Source of the DNA: Papio anubis
Lineage: Eukaryota > Chordata > Mammalia > Primates > Cercopithecidae
DNA length: 64,000 bases
NCBI RefSeq assembly: GCF_008728515.1
Contig: NC_044989.1
Location: 79,943,754-80,007,753 of the forward strand
Direction of reading: 5' to 3'
The notes beneath the pieces are model-generated. The model searched no databases, was not told the DNA's origin, and was given only the letters and a program-made list of their open reading frames with translations. Every line of letters begins with the position of its first letter. Position 1 is the first letter of the stretch. Positions 36,090 to 46,929 of this stretch are shown here, one piece after another. The position numbers and the translations under genes were made by a program.

Positions 36090-36905
36090 CTTATTTTGCT
36101 CTGTAAATGTCCTGTTTAGATATTTTGTGTATTTTTTTCCTGTTAGTTAATAGGTCTTTTTTTAATATGTAGAATTACATTATATTTTCAAGGTAATATT
36201 CCTTTGTCTGTTATATAAGGTTCAAATATCTCCTCCCAGAGAATAACCTGCCATTTATTCTTTAATGGTGTATTCAGACACTAATACTTTCAAGATAGTG
36301 AATTAATAATCATTTTAACTTACATTTTGTGGGTTACTTTTTCAGGCAAAGGCTGTCTTGTTTAGGAATGGTTTATAATCTTTAAGAAAGGAAACTATTC
36401 TATATTCTCCTCAAAGTTTAAATTTTTCATTACATGTAAGTCTATGATTTATATAGAATATATTTCTTTGTGTATGGGTGAAGTAGGGATCTGATTTTTT
36501 ATTGTTTGGGTAGCCAGTTGTCTCAGTAGCATTTGAAGACTCTTTCCTCCCAGCTCATTTGCCTTGTACTCTCTGCTTTACATTACTTTCTATATAGCAC
36601 AGGCCTGTTCCTGGACTCTCTATTCTGTTTCCGTGACCTGTTTGGCAGTCTCCGAGTCACTAAAGTTTGTCTTAATTGCTATAGCTTTATATTTAACCTT
36701 AATATTTAGCTGGGTAAGTTTTGAATATTATCTTCTTCCTTCCCTGTAGTCTTTTTGTGTCTTAAATGTGGAGCCTCTGAATAGTATCTATCTGTTTGTT
36801 TAAAAACCATCGTGGCATTCTCTGCTTTATAACTATATTTTAGTCTACTTACGTCATTTTGTTTGGCATTCCTGTCATATTTGACATTACTACTAATAAC
36901 TTAGG
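36090..36905 (-). mobile_element. Old L1 (L1M) fragment
   Basis: Reverse complement of mid/late ORF2: 'gggtagccagttgtctcagt', 'tctattctgtttccgtgacc' and 'attgctatagctttatattt'. Strongly diverged. It ends at the pyrimidine tract. Confidence 0.72.
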
Positions 36906-36908
36906 TTG

Positions 36909-37394
36909 TTCATCCTTCCTTCCTCTCTCCCTTCCTCCTTTCTTCCGTCCTTGTTTCTCTTTTCTTTCCTGTTCTTCCTTCTTTCTCTTTCTTTCCTTCC
37001 TCCCTGTATTCCTTTTTTCTTTCTTTGTCTTTCCTTCCTTCCTCTCCTTCTCTTTCTTTTTTTTCTTAATTTTCTTCCTTCCTCTCTCCCTTCCTCCTTC
37101 CTTCCTTCCTTCCTTCCTTCCTCCTTCCCTCCCTCCCTCCTTCTTCCCTCTCCTTCCTTCCTCCCTCCCTCCCCTCCCTCCCCCTCCCTCCCTCCCTCTC
37201 TTCCTTCCTTCCTTCCTTCTTCCCTCCCTCCCTCTTACCTCTCCTTCCTTGCTCCCTCCCTGCCCTTCCTTCCTCCCTCCCCTCCCCCTCTCTCCTCCCC
37301 TCCCCTCCCTCCCACCCACCTTTCCTTCCTTCCTTCCTTCCTTCCTTCCTTCCTTCCTTCCTTCCTTCCTTCCTTCCTTCCTTCCTTCCTTCCC
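36909..37394. repeat. Long (CCTT/CCCT)n polypyrimidine tract
   Basis: About 485 bp almost entirely of C and T on the plus strand, with mixed TTCC, CCCT and CCTCC units and a purer (TTCC)n block at 37324-37393. A few purines break it near 36947, 36971, 37005, 37068 and 37236. Long frames on both strands through this tract are artefacts of the repeat. Confidence 0.96.
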
Positions 37395-37695
37395 CTGCTA
37401 CTTATTTTCTTCCTAGAATTCTAATCATTTTTTTTAATCTGCTACCTGGATCTCCCTTGTGGCCCTAGAGTGAGGTTCGCCATTTTTTCAAGATCTTATG
37501 AAAGATTTAATTCGGTGTTTAAAGGGGCTTACAGGTACAATTAGACACCTGAACTTCAATTTAATATAATCTTTCCTCACCCTCCCTTTGTCATTCAAAT
37601 TAAATATTTTAATATTAAGCTTTTAAAATATAAATGTATTTGCCTGGGGTGCAGGACAATATGGTCTAACCTCCAAATCTTTGGCTGCTCTTAAG
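37395..37695. other. Unassigned sequence
   Basis: Between the pyrimidine tract and an Alu; no family recognised. Confidence 0.4.
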
Positions 37696-37708
37696 CACAA
37701 GTGAAGGA

Positions 37709-38043
37709 TTTTTATTTTGTTTTGTTTTGTTTTGTTTTATTTTATTTTATTTTATTTTTTTGAGATGGAGTTCACTATTGTTGCCCAGGCTGGAGTGCCA
37801 TGGTGCAATCTTGGCTCACTGCAATCTCCTCCTCCTGGGTTCAAGCGATTCTCCTGCCTCAGCCTCAAGAGTAGCTGGGATTACAGGCACGCACCACCAC
37901 GCCCGGCTAATTTTGTATTTTAAGTAGAGACGGGGTTTCTCCGTGTTGGTCAGGCTGGTCTTGAACTCCTGACCTCAGGTGATCCACCTGCCTCGGCCTT
38001 TCAAAGTGCTGGGATTGTAGGTGTGAGCCACCACACCTGGCCT
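37709..38043 (-). mobile_element. Alu (AluS-like), antisense
   Basis: Antisense Alu with a tail evolved into (TTTTG)n then (TTTTA)n at 37712-37757. Target-site duplication caagtgaagga at 37698-37708 and 38044-38054. Confidence 0.95.
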
Positions 38044-38119
38044 CAAGTGAAGGACATTTCTTCTGAACAAAGTTGCCATAAGCTCGGAGACAATCTGACA
38101 CTGAAAAATGAAAATGTAA

Positions 38120-38775
38120 TGGCAAATGTTCTTCTCTTGGATGTTACCACAGACCTTTTCACTGTTTCAGGAAATGCAAGTAGGGTCTGAGCTGGTCCTA
38201 TGGTCAAGAGGTGTCCATTGTAGCAACCCCATCTCTTGATTAGATATTGGAATGCAATGTTTTTAGGGTCTATTTCTTGATCTCAATGTTGGAGAAACTT
38301 TCTCCAGATAGAAGATTATCCTGCATTATCTGTGTGGGCTCAATCTAATCATGAGTCCTGACAAGCAGAGAACCTTTCCTTGTTGTGGTCAGAGGGCGAA
38401 GTAATTACAGAAGAAGGATCACAAAGATCCGATGTGAAAAGTACTCCACCCACTGCTATTGGCTTTGAGTTGGAAAAGGGCTGTGAGCCAAGGAATGCAG
38501 TGGTGGAAGCTGGAATGACCCTCAGCTGATAGCCAGCAAGAAAATGCAAATAGTCCTACAACCTCACCTGAATTCAGCTAACAACTCCAATGAGCAAGAA
38601 AATGGATTTTTCCCTAGAGCCTCTAGGAAAAAATGAAATTTGTAATTTTAGCCTGGTAAGACCCATGTTGGACTTCTTTTGACCTAGAGAACTGTAAAGT
38701 AACAAATTTGTGTTGCTTAACTTCTTCCTTTTGTGGTAATTTGTTGTGGTCACAGTATAAAACCAATACCGAATA
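38120..38775 (+). mobile_element. MLT1 LTR (ERVL-MaLR)
   Basis: Sense MLT1 order: 'gattatcctgcattatctgt', 'gtgggctcaatctaatcatg', 'gatccgatgtgaaaagtact', 'gagccaaggaatgcagtggt', 'ccctagagcctctaggaaaa', 'aagacccatgttggacttct' and 'ttgtggtaatttgttgtggt'. Old and diverged; about 650 bp may include neighbouring internal bases. Confidence 0.85.
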
Positions 38776-39360
38776 TAATTATTTTTCCTTTTAGGTAGTC
38801 ATAGAGACAAAGGAGAAATATAAGGAAATGCATGAAGACAAGTGATCCTAAGTAAAACTTTTTTCTTATATGAAGAAGACCAAAGCTCTGGTTGATCTTT
38901 GTAATCTGAGCTCAGTAATTGTTTTCCTAGAGTAGTATTTCCTGATGAACGGATAATGGTGACAAATTGCTACTGGTATATATGCATGAGAAAAAAAATC
39001 AGAAACCTCAATTCAAGTCAAAATTCATTTATAGCTTTGCATTTTAATGTGGAGTACTTGATTTTACCACCATGTTTCCTTTTCTGTCAAAAAAGGAGCT
39101 ATATTTAACCTGTTTCTCCAAGGAATTTTAGTTGGTTACCTTCTTAATAGCTACTCTGAAAAGCAAAATGCTATTAGGATTCCCTTACATTATTGCCAAG
39201 ATGAATGTATCATGGCTGACCTTTCATTTGGAAATTAAGTCCCTTGGTAATCTTGTTAAACATTCCCCTTGGAGCATGCCACTCAGAGAAGGATCCTATA
39301 TATGGTCCTGTGGTTATTCTTAACATTATGTTGGTGAAGATAAGTTTATGAAAACTTATT
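38776..39360. other. Unassigned sequence
   Basis: No family or coding pattern recognised. Confidence 0.4.
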
Positions 39361-39368
39361 TTAGTTTC

Positions 39369-39659
39369 AACTGGGTGTGGTGGCTCTTGCCTGTAATCCC
39401 AGCATTTTGGGAGGCCAAGGCAGGTGGACTGCTTGAGGTCAGGAGTTCGAGACCAGCCTGGCCAACGTGGTGAAGCCCCATCTCTACCAAAATACAGAAA
39501 TTAGCTAGGCATGCTGGTGGATGCCTGTAATCCCAGCTACTAGGAAAGTTGAGGCAGGAGAATTGCTTGAACCCCAGAGGCAGAGGTTGCAGTGAACTGA
39601 GATGGTACCACTGTACTCCAACCTGGACAACAGAGGAAGACTATATCTCAAAAAAAAAA
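39369..39659 (+). mobile_element. Alu
   Basis: Sense Alu from ctgggtgtggtggctc to the A-run at 39650-39659. Flanks 'tattttagtttc' and 'tattagtttc' suggest an imperfect target-site duplication. Confidence 0.94.
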
Positions 39660-40254
39660 GTAACATATTAGTTTCTGCTTATGACTTTGATTTTGCTGGA
39701 TTTTACAATGTATAATTTTTTCCAAGGATAAAAAAGGAGAAAAATGAAAGTCCACAGGTTGACTATTATTTTGCCTTTTCCCATTTTTTCACCTAATAGT
39801 GATTAGCCATTTCTGTACAAAACATCTTAATATTCATAAATCTGTTCACGACAGTATGCCTCCTCATTATCAGCAATAGAAAAAGAAGGCCTAGAGAAAA
39901 ATGGATTGAAGGTATGCATACAAAACTGAAAGAGTACGAGTGGAGTAATCACATTTATTATTATGACTAAATCATTCTTCTGGCAAAAAGAAACAAAGTT
40001 TCAAATAAATTTTCAAAATTCTAAATGTTATACTAACTTTCACAGTTTATTTCTTTCATAATCTAACTCATTCTGTTATGATTTGGGGAAGGTAGCCAAT
40101 ATGGTGCCTTTACTTTGGTGTGCAAATACAGAACTGAAAAATGTATAAGAATGAAGAAATACAGCTGTAGGTATTAACTTGATAACCAGCATGAGAGATA
40201 ATATACACAGACTGTAAGAAAACCATGTAGTCCAGATATGTAATTTAAAAGGTG
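39660..40254. other. Unassigned sequence
   Basis: No family recognised. Confidence 0.4.
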
Positions 40255-40257
40255 GTA

Positions 40258-40487
40258 TTGGAGTGGTTAAGAGTGTGAGCCACGCGCCAGCCTGCCTCAT
40301 ACTGGCTACTTGATTTGGGGGATTTTTTTAAACTTAGTAGAGTGTCTCCATTTTTTATGTGTAAAATGGGCATTATAATTGTACTTACTTTCTATCATTG
40401 TCATCAGAATTAAATGTGTTAACATGTAAAAACTAAGAATATTTCCAGGCACAAGGCAAATACTCAGTAAACGTTGACTATTATTTT
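40258..40487 (+). repeat. MIR SINE
   Basis: Nearly complete sense MIR: 'ggagtggttaagagtgtgag', 'catactggctacttgattt', 'ttatgtgtaaaatgggcatt', 'aggcacaaggcaaatactca' and 'gtaaacgttgactatta'. Confidence 0.85.
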
Positions 40488-40489
40488 AA

Positions 40490-41765
40490 ATTTTAATTTT
40501 AAATAGGTTCAAACATACACAAAAGTAGAGAGTTGCTTATATCAGTATCTGGATCCTTCTTAATAATTATCTACCATATACATATCATATAGATACTAGA
40601 ACTACACAAACTTGACCATGTTTTAGATGTCTCTCTTTTTTCTCTTACCTTTTTCTGAATATTTTAAAGCTCTCATTTTACCTCTGCATGCTCAAATATG
40701 CGTCTCTTAAAAATATGGAATATGGGCTTAAGAAAACCTTGATGCCATTTTCCCACCTGACAAAATGAAAAGTAATTTCTCCCTGGTATCTGATGCTCAA
40801 ATCACAATTAGATTTTGTTTCTAATACAATATATATATATATTGTAGCCATTGGTTGGAATCAGAATCCATACAAATTCCACATATTGCATGTGCCATAT
40901 CTTCTAGGTTTTTCTGCTTTCCTCCCTCTTTCCAATGCCAGGTTTGTTGAGGTATAATTAACATTCAGTAAAATGTTTTTCTTTTAGATGCACAGTTCTG
41001 TGGATTTTGACAAATGTATGCAATCAATGTAACCACTAGCGTAATGAGGAGATTTTCTCATGCTTTTTTAGGTTCATCCTTTCCCCGCTCACCTTAGTTC
41101 CTTGCAGCCACAAATCTGTTTTTCTGACCCTGTAGCTTTGTGTGTCTCTTCCAGAATACGGCAAAAATGGAGTCATGTAATGTATTGTCTTTTGAGTCTA
41201 GCTTCTTTCACTGAGCATAATAATTTTTGAATTCACCATGTTGTTGTATATTAGTAGCTTGTTTCCTTTTCATGGCTTAGCATTATTCTACCACATGGAT
41301 GTTGCCACAGTTTATTTATTTAGTCATCAGTTGATGAACATTTGGTCTGTTTTGTCATTTGGCTTGTTTTGTGTGATTATAAATAAATCTGATATATATA
41401 TATATCACACACACACACACACATGTTTTTGTGTGGATATATATCTCATTTCTTTTGGATAAATGCCTAAGTGTATTGACCTAGGTTTACTAGGTTATGT
41501 GGTTACTGTATGTTTAGCCTTATGCAAAACCACCAAACTGTTTTCCAGAGTGGCTATGTCATTTTGCATCTCCAAAGCCATATATGATCATTTCAGTTGC
41601 TCCCATCTTTGCCAGTACTTGTTATTTTCAGTAACTTAAAAATGATTATTTAACCATTTTAATAGCTATGGAGTGGTATCTCATAGTTTAATTTGCATTT
41701 CCGAATTACTAATGACTTAGAGAATCTTGTAGTGTCGTTGGTTTTCGTAGACCTTTTGGTCAAGA
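40490..41765 (-). mobile_element. Old L1 (L1M) 3' UTR and ORF2 end
   Basis: Reverse complement of an old L1: 3' UTR-like bases to about 40930, then the ORF2 end from 'tgttgaggtataattaacat' to the 'gagaatcttgtag' region. A microsatellite (41390-41424) lies inside. Confidence 0.8.
41390..41424. repeat. (AT)n(CA)n microsatellite
   Basis: Compound dinucleotide repeat, eight AT units then ten CA units, inside the L1. Confidence 0.92.
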
Positions 41766-41799
41766 CTAGTCCTTCTCCAACACATTTGTTTTTCCATTA

Positions 41800-42300
41800 C
41801 ATTGATTGATTGAGGAGACTGAAATGGATGTCCTATTTTTTTCTTCATTGTTTTCTTTAACCTGATCCTTGAGCATTCATTATTCCCATAAACTGGAAAT
41901 AAGCTTGTAACACTTGGTTATATTTCAAGTTTGTTTGTTTTGAGGAAATGCTTCATAGGCTATTTATTTCACATTACCTCACTTTAGGAGGCACGAATGT
42001 CTGATTGACATTGCGTTCAGATGCTACCTCCATCGTAAAGTTGCCCATCAATTCTTTATCTAATGGCTTTATCTAGTTACCGTTTCCTAAATTGATTATT
42101 TCATTGGGTGCTACAAAATAGTGATGCATTCTAATTTTACTGTTCCTCTGGATTTATCAGTTGGATTTCTTCTGTAAAGGAAGACTTTGTCTCATCTACT
42201 AACACTACCTGTTTATCCTATAGTTCATATAAAAAAGTTTATATAGAAAAATTAGAATTGCTAATTTCAAGAGGATGGTTTCCTAGAAGTATCCAGTCAT
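41800..42300 (-). mobile_element. L1M-like fragment
   Basis: 'gttgcccatcaattctttat', 'gattatttcattgggtgcta', 'gcattctaattttactgttc' and 'tcagttggatttcttctgta' resemble old L1M 3'-region sequence in reverse complement. Confidence 0.5.
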
Positions 42301-42474
42301 AATTAATGGGTAGTTGTGATGATGTTTTTTCTTGTTGTCTTTTTCTTTTAGTGTCATTATGAATTCCTGGGTTTTTAATATGTTCAGTGTGTTTCAATCA
42401 ATTTTAGTGATTCTTGTTGATATTCAAATTTAAGATATAATGAGATATAAAAAGAAAAGTGTAGATGCAGGTAG

Positions 42475-42777
42475 TTTTTTTTTTTCTTTCTATTTTTGAT
42501 GGAGTCTTGTTCTTGTCGCCCAGGCTGGAGTGCAATGGCATGATTTTTGCTCACTGCAGTCTCTGCCTCCTGGGTTCAAGAGATTCTCCATCCTCAGCCT
42601 CTTGAGTAGCTGGGATTGCAGGCACACACCACCACGTCCGGCTAAGTTTTATATTTTTAGTAGAGATGGGGTTTCACCATGTTAGCCAGGCTGCTCTCGA
42701 ACTCCTGACCTTAGGGGATCCACCCGCCTCAGCCTCCCAAAGTGCTGGGATTACAGGCGCTAGCCACCGTGCCCAGC
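42475..42777 (-). mobile_element. Alu, antisense
   Basis: Antisense Alu with oligo-T at 42475-42486. Probable imperfect target-site duplication gcaggtag / gcaagtag at its edges. Confidence 0.94.
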
Positions 42778-42899
42778 GCAAGTAGATTTTCATATGCACT
42801 TGAAACCAGTTTCTTTTCTGCCTCTATGTATGTACCAGTCTCACACAGATATCCAGAACAATTTTTTAAAAGCTGATAGTATTTTATGGGGTTTATATG

Positions 42900-43475
42900 A
42901 ATTAATAATTTGGGGAAAAGTGTTCCTACTTGAGAACGCATACTTTTTCCTATCTTTCTGAGTCTTTGGATCTTTCTCTGGTGTTCAAATATCTTCTTTC
43001 ACATTTCTGTATACATAGTTTATATTTTTTGGTTGCTGCTATAAGTCAGGTCTTTTGGTTAATTACATATACATTTGAAAATGTGTATCTTTTAGATGTA
43101 TTTTCATCTATATGTATAAATTTTTTCTGTATGTTAATGTTTACATTTTCTATATTACTTTTATCTCTTAATGTTTGCAGTAGTTTTTCAATTGTTTTTC
43201 TTGGTTATTCAGACATTTATTTACAATTAGGGATAATTCTGCCTTTTCTTTTCTAATTGTCCTGTCTCTAATTGCTTTGCCTTTTTTAACTGTATTGAAT
43301 AACACTTCTAAGACAATGTTAAATAAGTAGTACTGACAATCGTGGATGTAGTTTTCCTATTTCTGAGTTTATAGTATTTCTGGAATAAAATTTGGCTATT
43401 GTTATATATTTGGCTTTTATTCCTATAATATTGTTATTATAATATGTAAAAATGAAAACATAAGATTGGTTTAAT
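42900..43475 (-). mobile_element. Old L1 (L1M) ORF2 fragment
   Basis: 'ctgtattgaataacacttct', 'caatgttaaataagtagtac' and 'tttggcttttattcctataa' follow the reverse complement of mid ORF2. Heavily diverged. Confidence 0.55.
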
Positions 43476-43479
43476 ATAT

Positions 43480-44570
43480 GGTACTCTGTCTCAGAGCTGA
43501 CCAGGAACATAAAATGGCTTTTTACATTAGAAAGTTTATCAGTGATGAGATTTTTACTTTTGAAATTCCTGGTAATGAATGCATTTGCACGGGATGTGCC
43601 CTTGTCTATCCTGGCCTGCACTCCATGCTGGCTTCCTCTGCTGCAGTCCCTCCCTCCTTCCCCCAGACAACATGGCCAACATCCCTTAGGAGCAATTTTC
43701 TCCTCCTGCCTCCGGTCTGCATTGCGGGTCCCTTCGGTCTCCATGTGCTGCCCGCCTTCCAAGAGTGCTAGCTCATCCCTGGGTGCTGTTTCCCGCGTGT
43801 GAGCTCAGCATTGTATTCTCTTGGCACTCATTTAGGCTGGTCACTCTGAGTCACAACCATGCTTGGAGAAGGAGTGGGAAGGGCAAGTGTTCCTGGTAGA
43901 TGAGCCTAAAAAAGACTCAGAAAATTGTGTATGTAAGGGCATTTGTGACCTAAAACTCTGTGAAGAACAAAAGTGTCGATGTTAGTCTGAAACCAACCCA
44001 TGGAGGGAAATGGAACCCCTGAAGGGGTTGTTGGCCTTTGTGGCATCCTGTGCTCCTCCTTCCTCTCTGCTGTCTGCACCGGGTGCTGAGCACTCGTAGG
44101 CCTCTGCACATCACTGGCTTCTCCGCTTCTCTGTTGTGTAGTACATCTTCAAGTACTATCAAACTGTCAAGAGTCTTGCATTCTTTTGATTACTTTCTGT
44201 CAAGAGTGTCACCTCCTAAAACTCTGCCCTCCCTTCTTATTTATTACTGCGAGCTCCGTCAGCCTTGTGGTCAGATGTGTGATATTTGGAGTCTGGCTTG
44301 CTGCTGCTTATTTCTCCACTCGGCCTCTGGCAAGTTCCCTATTCTTTAAATGCATGCCAGTGTTTTATGCCCTATTTTCCTTGCTCATAGTTTTTCTTTT
44401 CTACAAAGCCTTCCTCTTTTAGGTGTTTTAGGTTTTTTTTTTTTTTTTAAGCACTTTTTCTTTTTCTGTTATGGTTCTGTTTTAAGTTTGAATTGTATTT
44501 TTAAACCATTCACATCATGGTATCCATTACATCTGGTCTCAGCTTCTTCTCTTTTGGAAAGATTTGAATT
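43480..44570. other. Unassigned, locally GC-richer sequence
   Basis: 43580-43810 and 44030-44130 are richer in GC than their surroundings, without CpG-island density. Overlapping frames on both strands have no recognisable domain. Possibly an unrecognised old LTR. Confidence 0.4.
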
Positions 44571-44579
44571 TTTTTTAAT

Positions 44580-45170
44580 TTAATGTTTAAAATTTTATTT
44601 CAACAGTTTTTGGGAGACAGGTTGTTTTTGTTACATGAACAAGTTCTTTAGTGGTGATTTCTGAGATGTTGGTACACACATCACCTGAGCAGTGTACACT
44701 GTACTGAATATGTAGTCTTCTATCTCTTACCCTTCCTTCCGAATCCTCAGAGTTCATCTTCTCATTCTTATGCCTTTGCGTCCTCCTAGCTTAGCTTGCA
44801 ATTATGAGTGAGAACATATGATATTTGGTTTTCCATTGCTGAGTTACTTCACTTAAAATAATGGCCTCCAACTCTATCCGAGTTGCTTCAAAGGCCGTTG
44901 TTTCATTCCATTTTACGGCTGAGTAGTATTCATGATGTATATATACAACAGTTTCTTTATCCACTCATTGTTTGATAGGCATTTAGGTAGGTTCCATATT
45001 TTTGCAATTATGAATCTTGCTGCTATAAACATGCGTGAGCATGTGTCTTTTTTATGTAATGACTTATTTTTCTCTGGGTAGATACCCAGTAATGGGATGG
45101 CTAGATGGAATGGTAGTTCTACTTTTAGTCATTTATCACACTGTTTTTCAAAGTGATTGTACCATATTTG
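44580..45170 (-). mobile_element. Old L1 3' end
   Basis: Reverse complement of the L1 3' UTR and ORF2 end: 'tgagtgagaacatatgatat', 'aatggcctccaactctatcc' and 'agatacccagtaatgggatg'. Divergence suggests L1PB or L1MA. Confidence 0.88.
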
Positions 45171-45204
45171 AATTAATTTAAGAGGAAAGCTGAAAGAAAC
45201 CTTG

Positions 45205-45345
45205 GGCTGAGTTATTAAACCCCATTTTACAGATGAGGAAGCTGAGGCACCAGGAAGTTACGTAACATGCCTAAGGCAGAGGCAAATTCATGCCCAGCCC
45301 TCTGGCTTCAAAGCATGTGCCCTTAACCACTGTGCTGAATGCTGC
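45205..45345 (-). repeat. MIR SINE
   Basis: Reverse complement: 'ccccattttacagatgagga', 'agctgaggcaccaggaagtt' and 'cccttaaccactgtgctgaa'. Confidence 0.85.
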
Positions 45346-45470
45346 CCATGCACACTTTCTTTCTTTTCATTTCTTCCTTGCCTTCCTCATCCCTTTCCTG
45401 GCCTCTTTCTGTTTCTCACTTCTTTCTCTCTTTTCCTCTTTTCTCCTTCATTCCATGGCACTGATGTCCA
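45346..45470. repeat. CT-rich low-complexity tract
   Basis: Pyrimidine-rich, with TTTC, CTTCC and CTCTTT units. Confidence 0.6.
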
Positions 45471-46785
45471 CTCTTCTAGTCACTGACACACAGGTGCATA
45501 AAACCATCATTTACCATGCCCTGGTCCTCATTTTATGAGGTCCTTTGCCAAGTTTTGCTCTCTACATCATGGCTCAAAAGTCACACTCAGGGTGAAGCTG
45601 CTAGGAATGGAAGTCCAGCCCAAGAATAGCAATTTTTTCTAAGGGCAGTTCTTCAGCATTGCCTGGGTTTCCTCTCTAAACCCAACTGAAACTATTCATC
45701 TTTCTCCTCTTATACTCCCTGACAATGCCATTGCAGGGCCCATTTCTCAAGGAATAAACTCAATAAACACAAAAATGATATGCTTACAATCTGGCCCAGC
45801 TCAGGTCTGTGGTCTTAATTTATTTCTTAGTCTTGATTTAAGATCATTTATCTTTTGATTCCTAGATTCATGATTGATGGATGCCCTTCAAAGTAAATAA
45901 AGTGATATCTTAAAAGCACATTATAGTAGGCTTACAGACTTGCCAGAGAACTTTTTACAGAAAGAAGGGCAGGAAGATTGTTTCAGGCCATTCTAAGATG
46001 GATATATTCACACATTTACTGCCAAGATCCGGGGGGTATGGAGGAAATGTGTTTACTGAGTTGTACGGGTCTTGAGTATATCTGATATCTTCCCACATAG
46101 ATTTAGTGAACAAAGACTCTGAAGTTCCTCATTGTTGTATTGATTTTTGAGAGTCATTAGTATCTCTGAACGCCATTTACATTTGTAAGACAGTATTTCA
46201 CTTGGACAGAGCTTCAGTATCTTGTTCATCATCTTTTATAATATTACTTCATAACACGAAATTACTCTAAGAACAATTATTTGTTGTAATAATCTTTAGC
46301 TTTTGGTTGAGCTTTCTGGATAAAGGTGTATTTACATTTATTTTAGCATTGCTATATGTACTAGTATCATGAAAATATCTCGAGTTCCTATCAGTCTCAA
46401 ATTTCTTGTAAGTAAATGATATCTTTGAAGTTGATAATCCATCCCAGAAATTAATTAAATCATAGTGTCTTATAAAATGGAAACAATAAGTTTTCTGGTA
46501 AAGTATATGGATTTTTTTTTTGCAATAAATAATTGCATAGAAAATACACTGAGAATAAAAGCCAGAATAATCACTGAGGAGGAAGAAGGATGGCAAGCAC
46601 TATCCATTCGAGAAAGTTTAGAGTTTCTTGTATTTATGGAACATTTTTCTCAAGACTTGAAGCCTCTTGGTGTAGGCATAGAGTTAAGATTGACACACCA
46701 AATACTGGGAAACAAGTAATCTAGGATAAGTGCCATATAGAAAGTACAGAGAATAACAGATATAGTCAAGTGGAGGTAAGACCTT
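45471..46785. other. Unassigned sequence
   Basis: No repeat recognised. The 109-residue minus-strand frame at 46267-46596 has no domain and an AT-driven composition. Confidence 0.4.
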
Positions 46786-46789
46786 TTAG

Positions 46790-46925
46790 CCTTTGGCAAT
46801 TCGGGTAAATTAATGAAGGGATCATAAACTGAGACTAGTAACAGTGCTCCTCTCATAAGGCATGTGGAGGACTAACTGGGTAAAGTGCCTAGCACTTACT
46901 GAGTGCTCAATACATGTTTTCAGTG
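46790..46925 (+). repeat. MIR fragment
   Basis: Sense MIR 3' half: 'gcctttggcaattcgggtaa' and a terminal 'gtgcctagcacttactgagt'. Confidence 0.65.
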
Positions 46926-46929
46926 GGAA

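Noticed and set aside
36849..37424. Open frames of 156-185 residues on both strands
   Set aside because: They are translations of the CT-rich repeat (Ser/Pro/Leu/Phe on one strand, Arg/Glu/Gly/Lys on the other) and have no domain.
43319..43802. 147-residue minus-strand frame and overlapping plus frames
   Set aside because: One half is old L1 sequence and the other is unassigned; no domain, no splice or initiation context.
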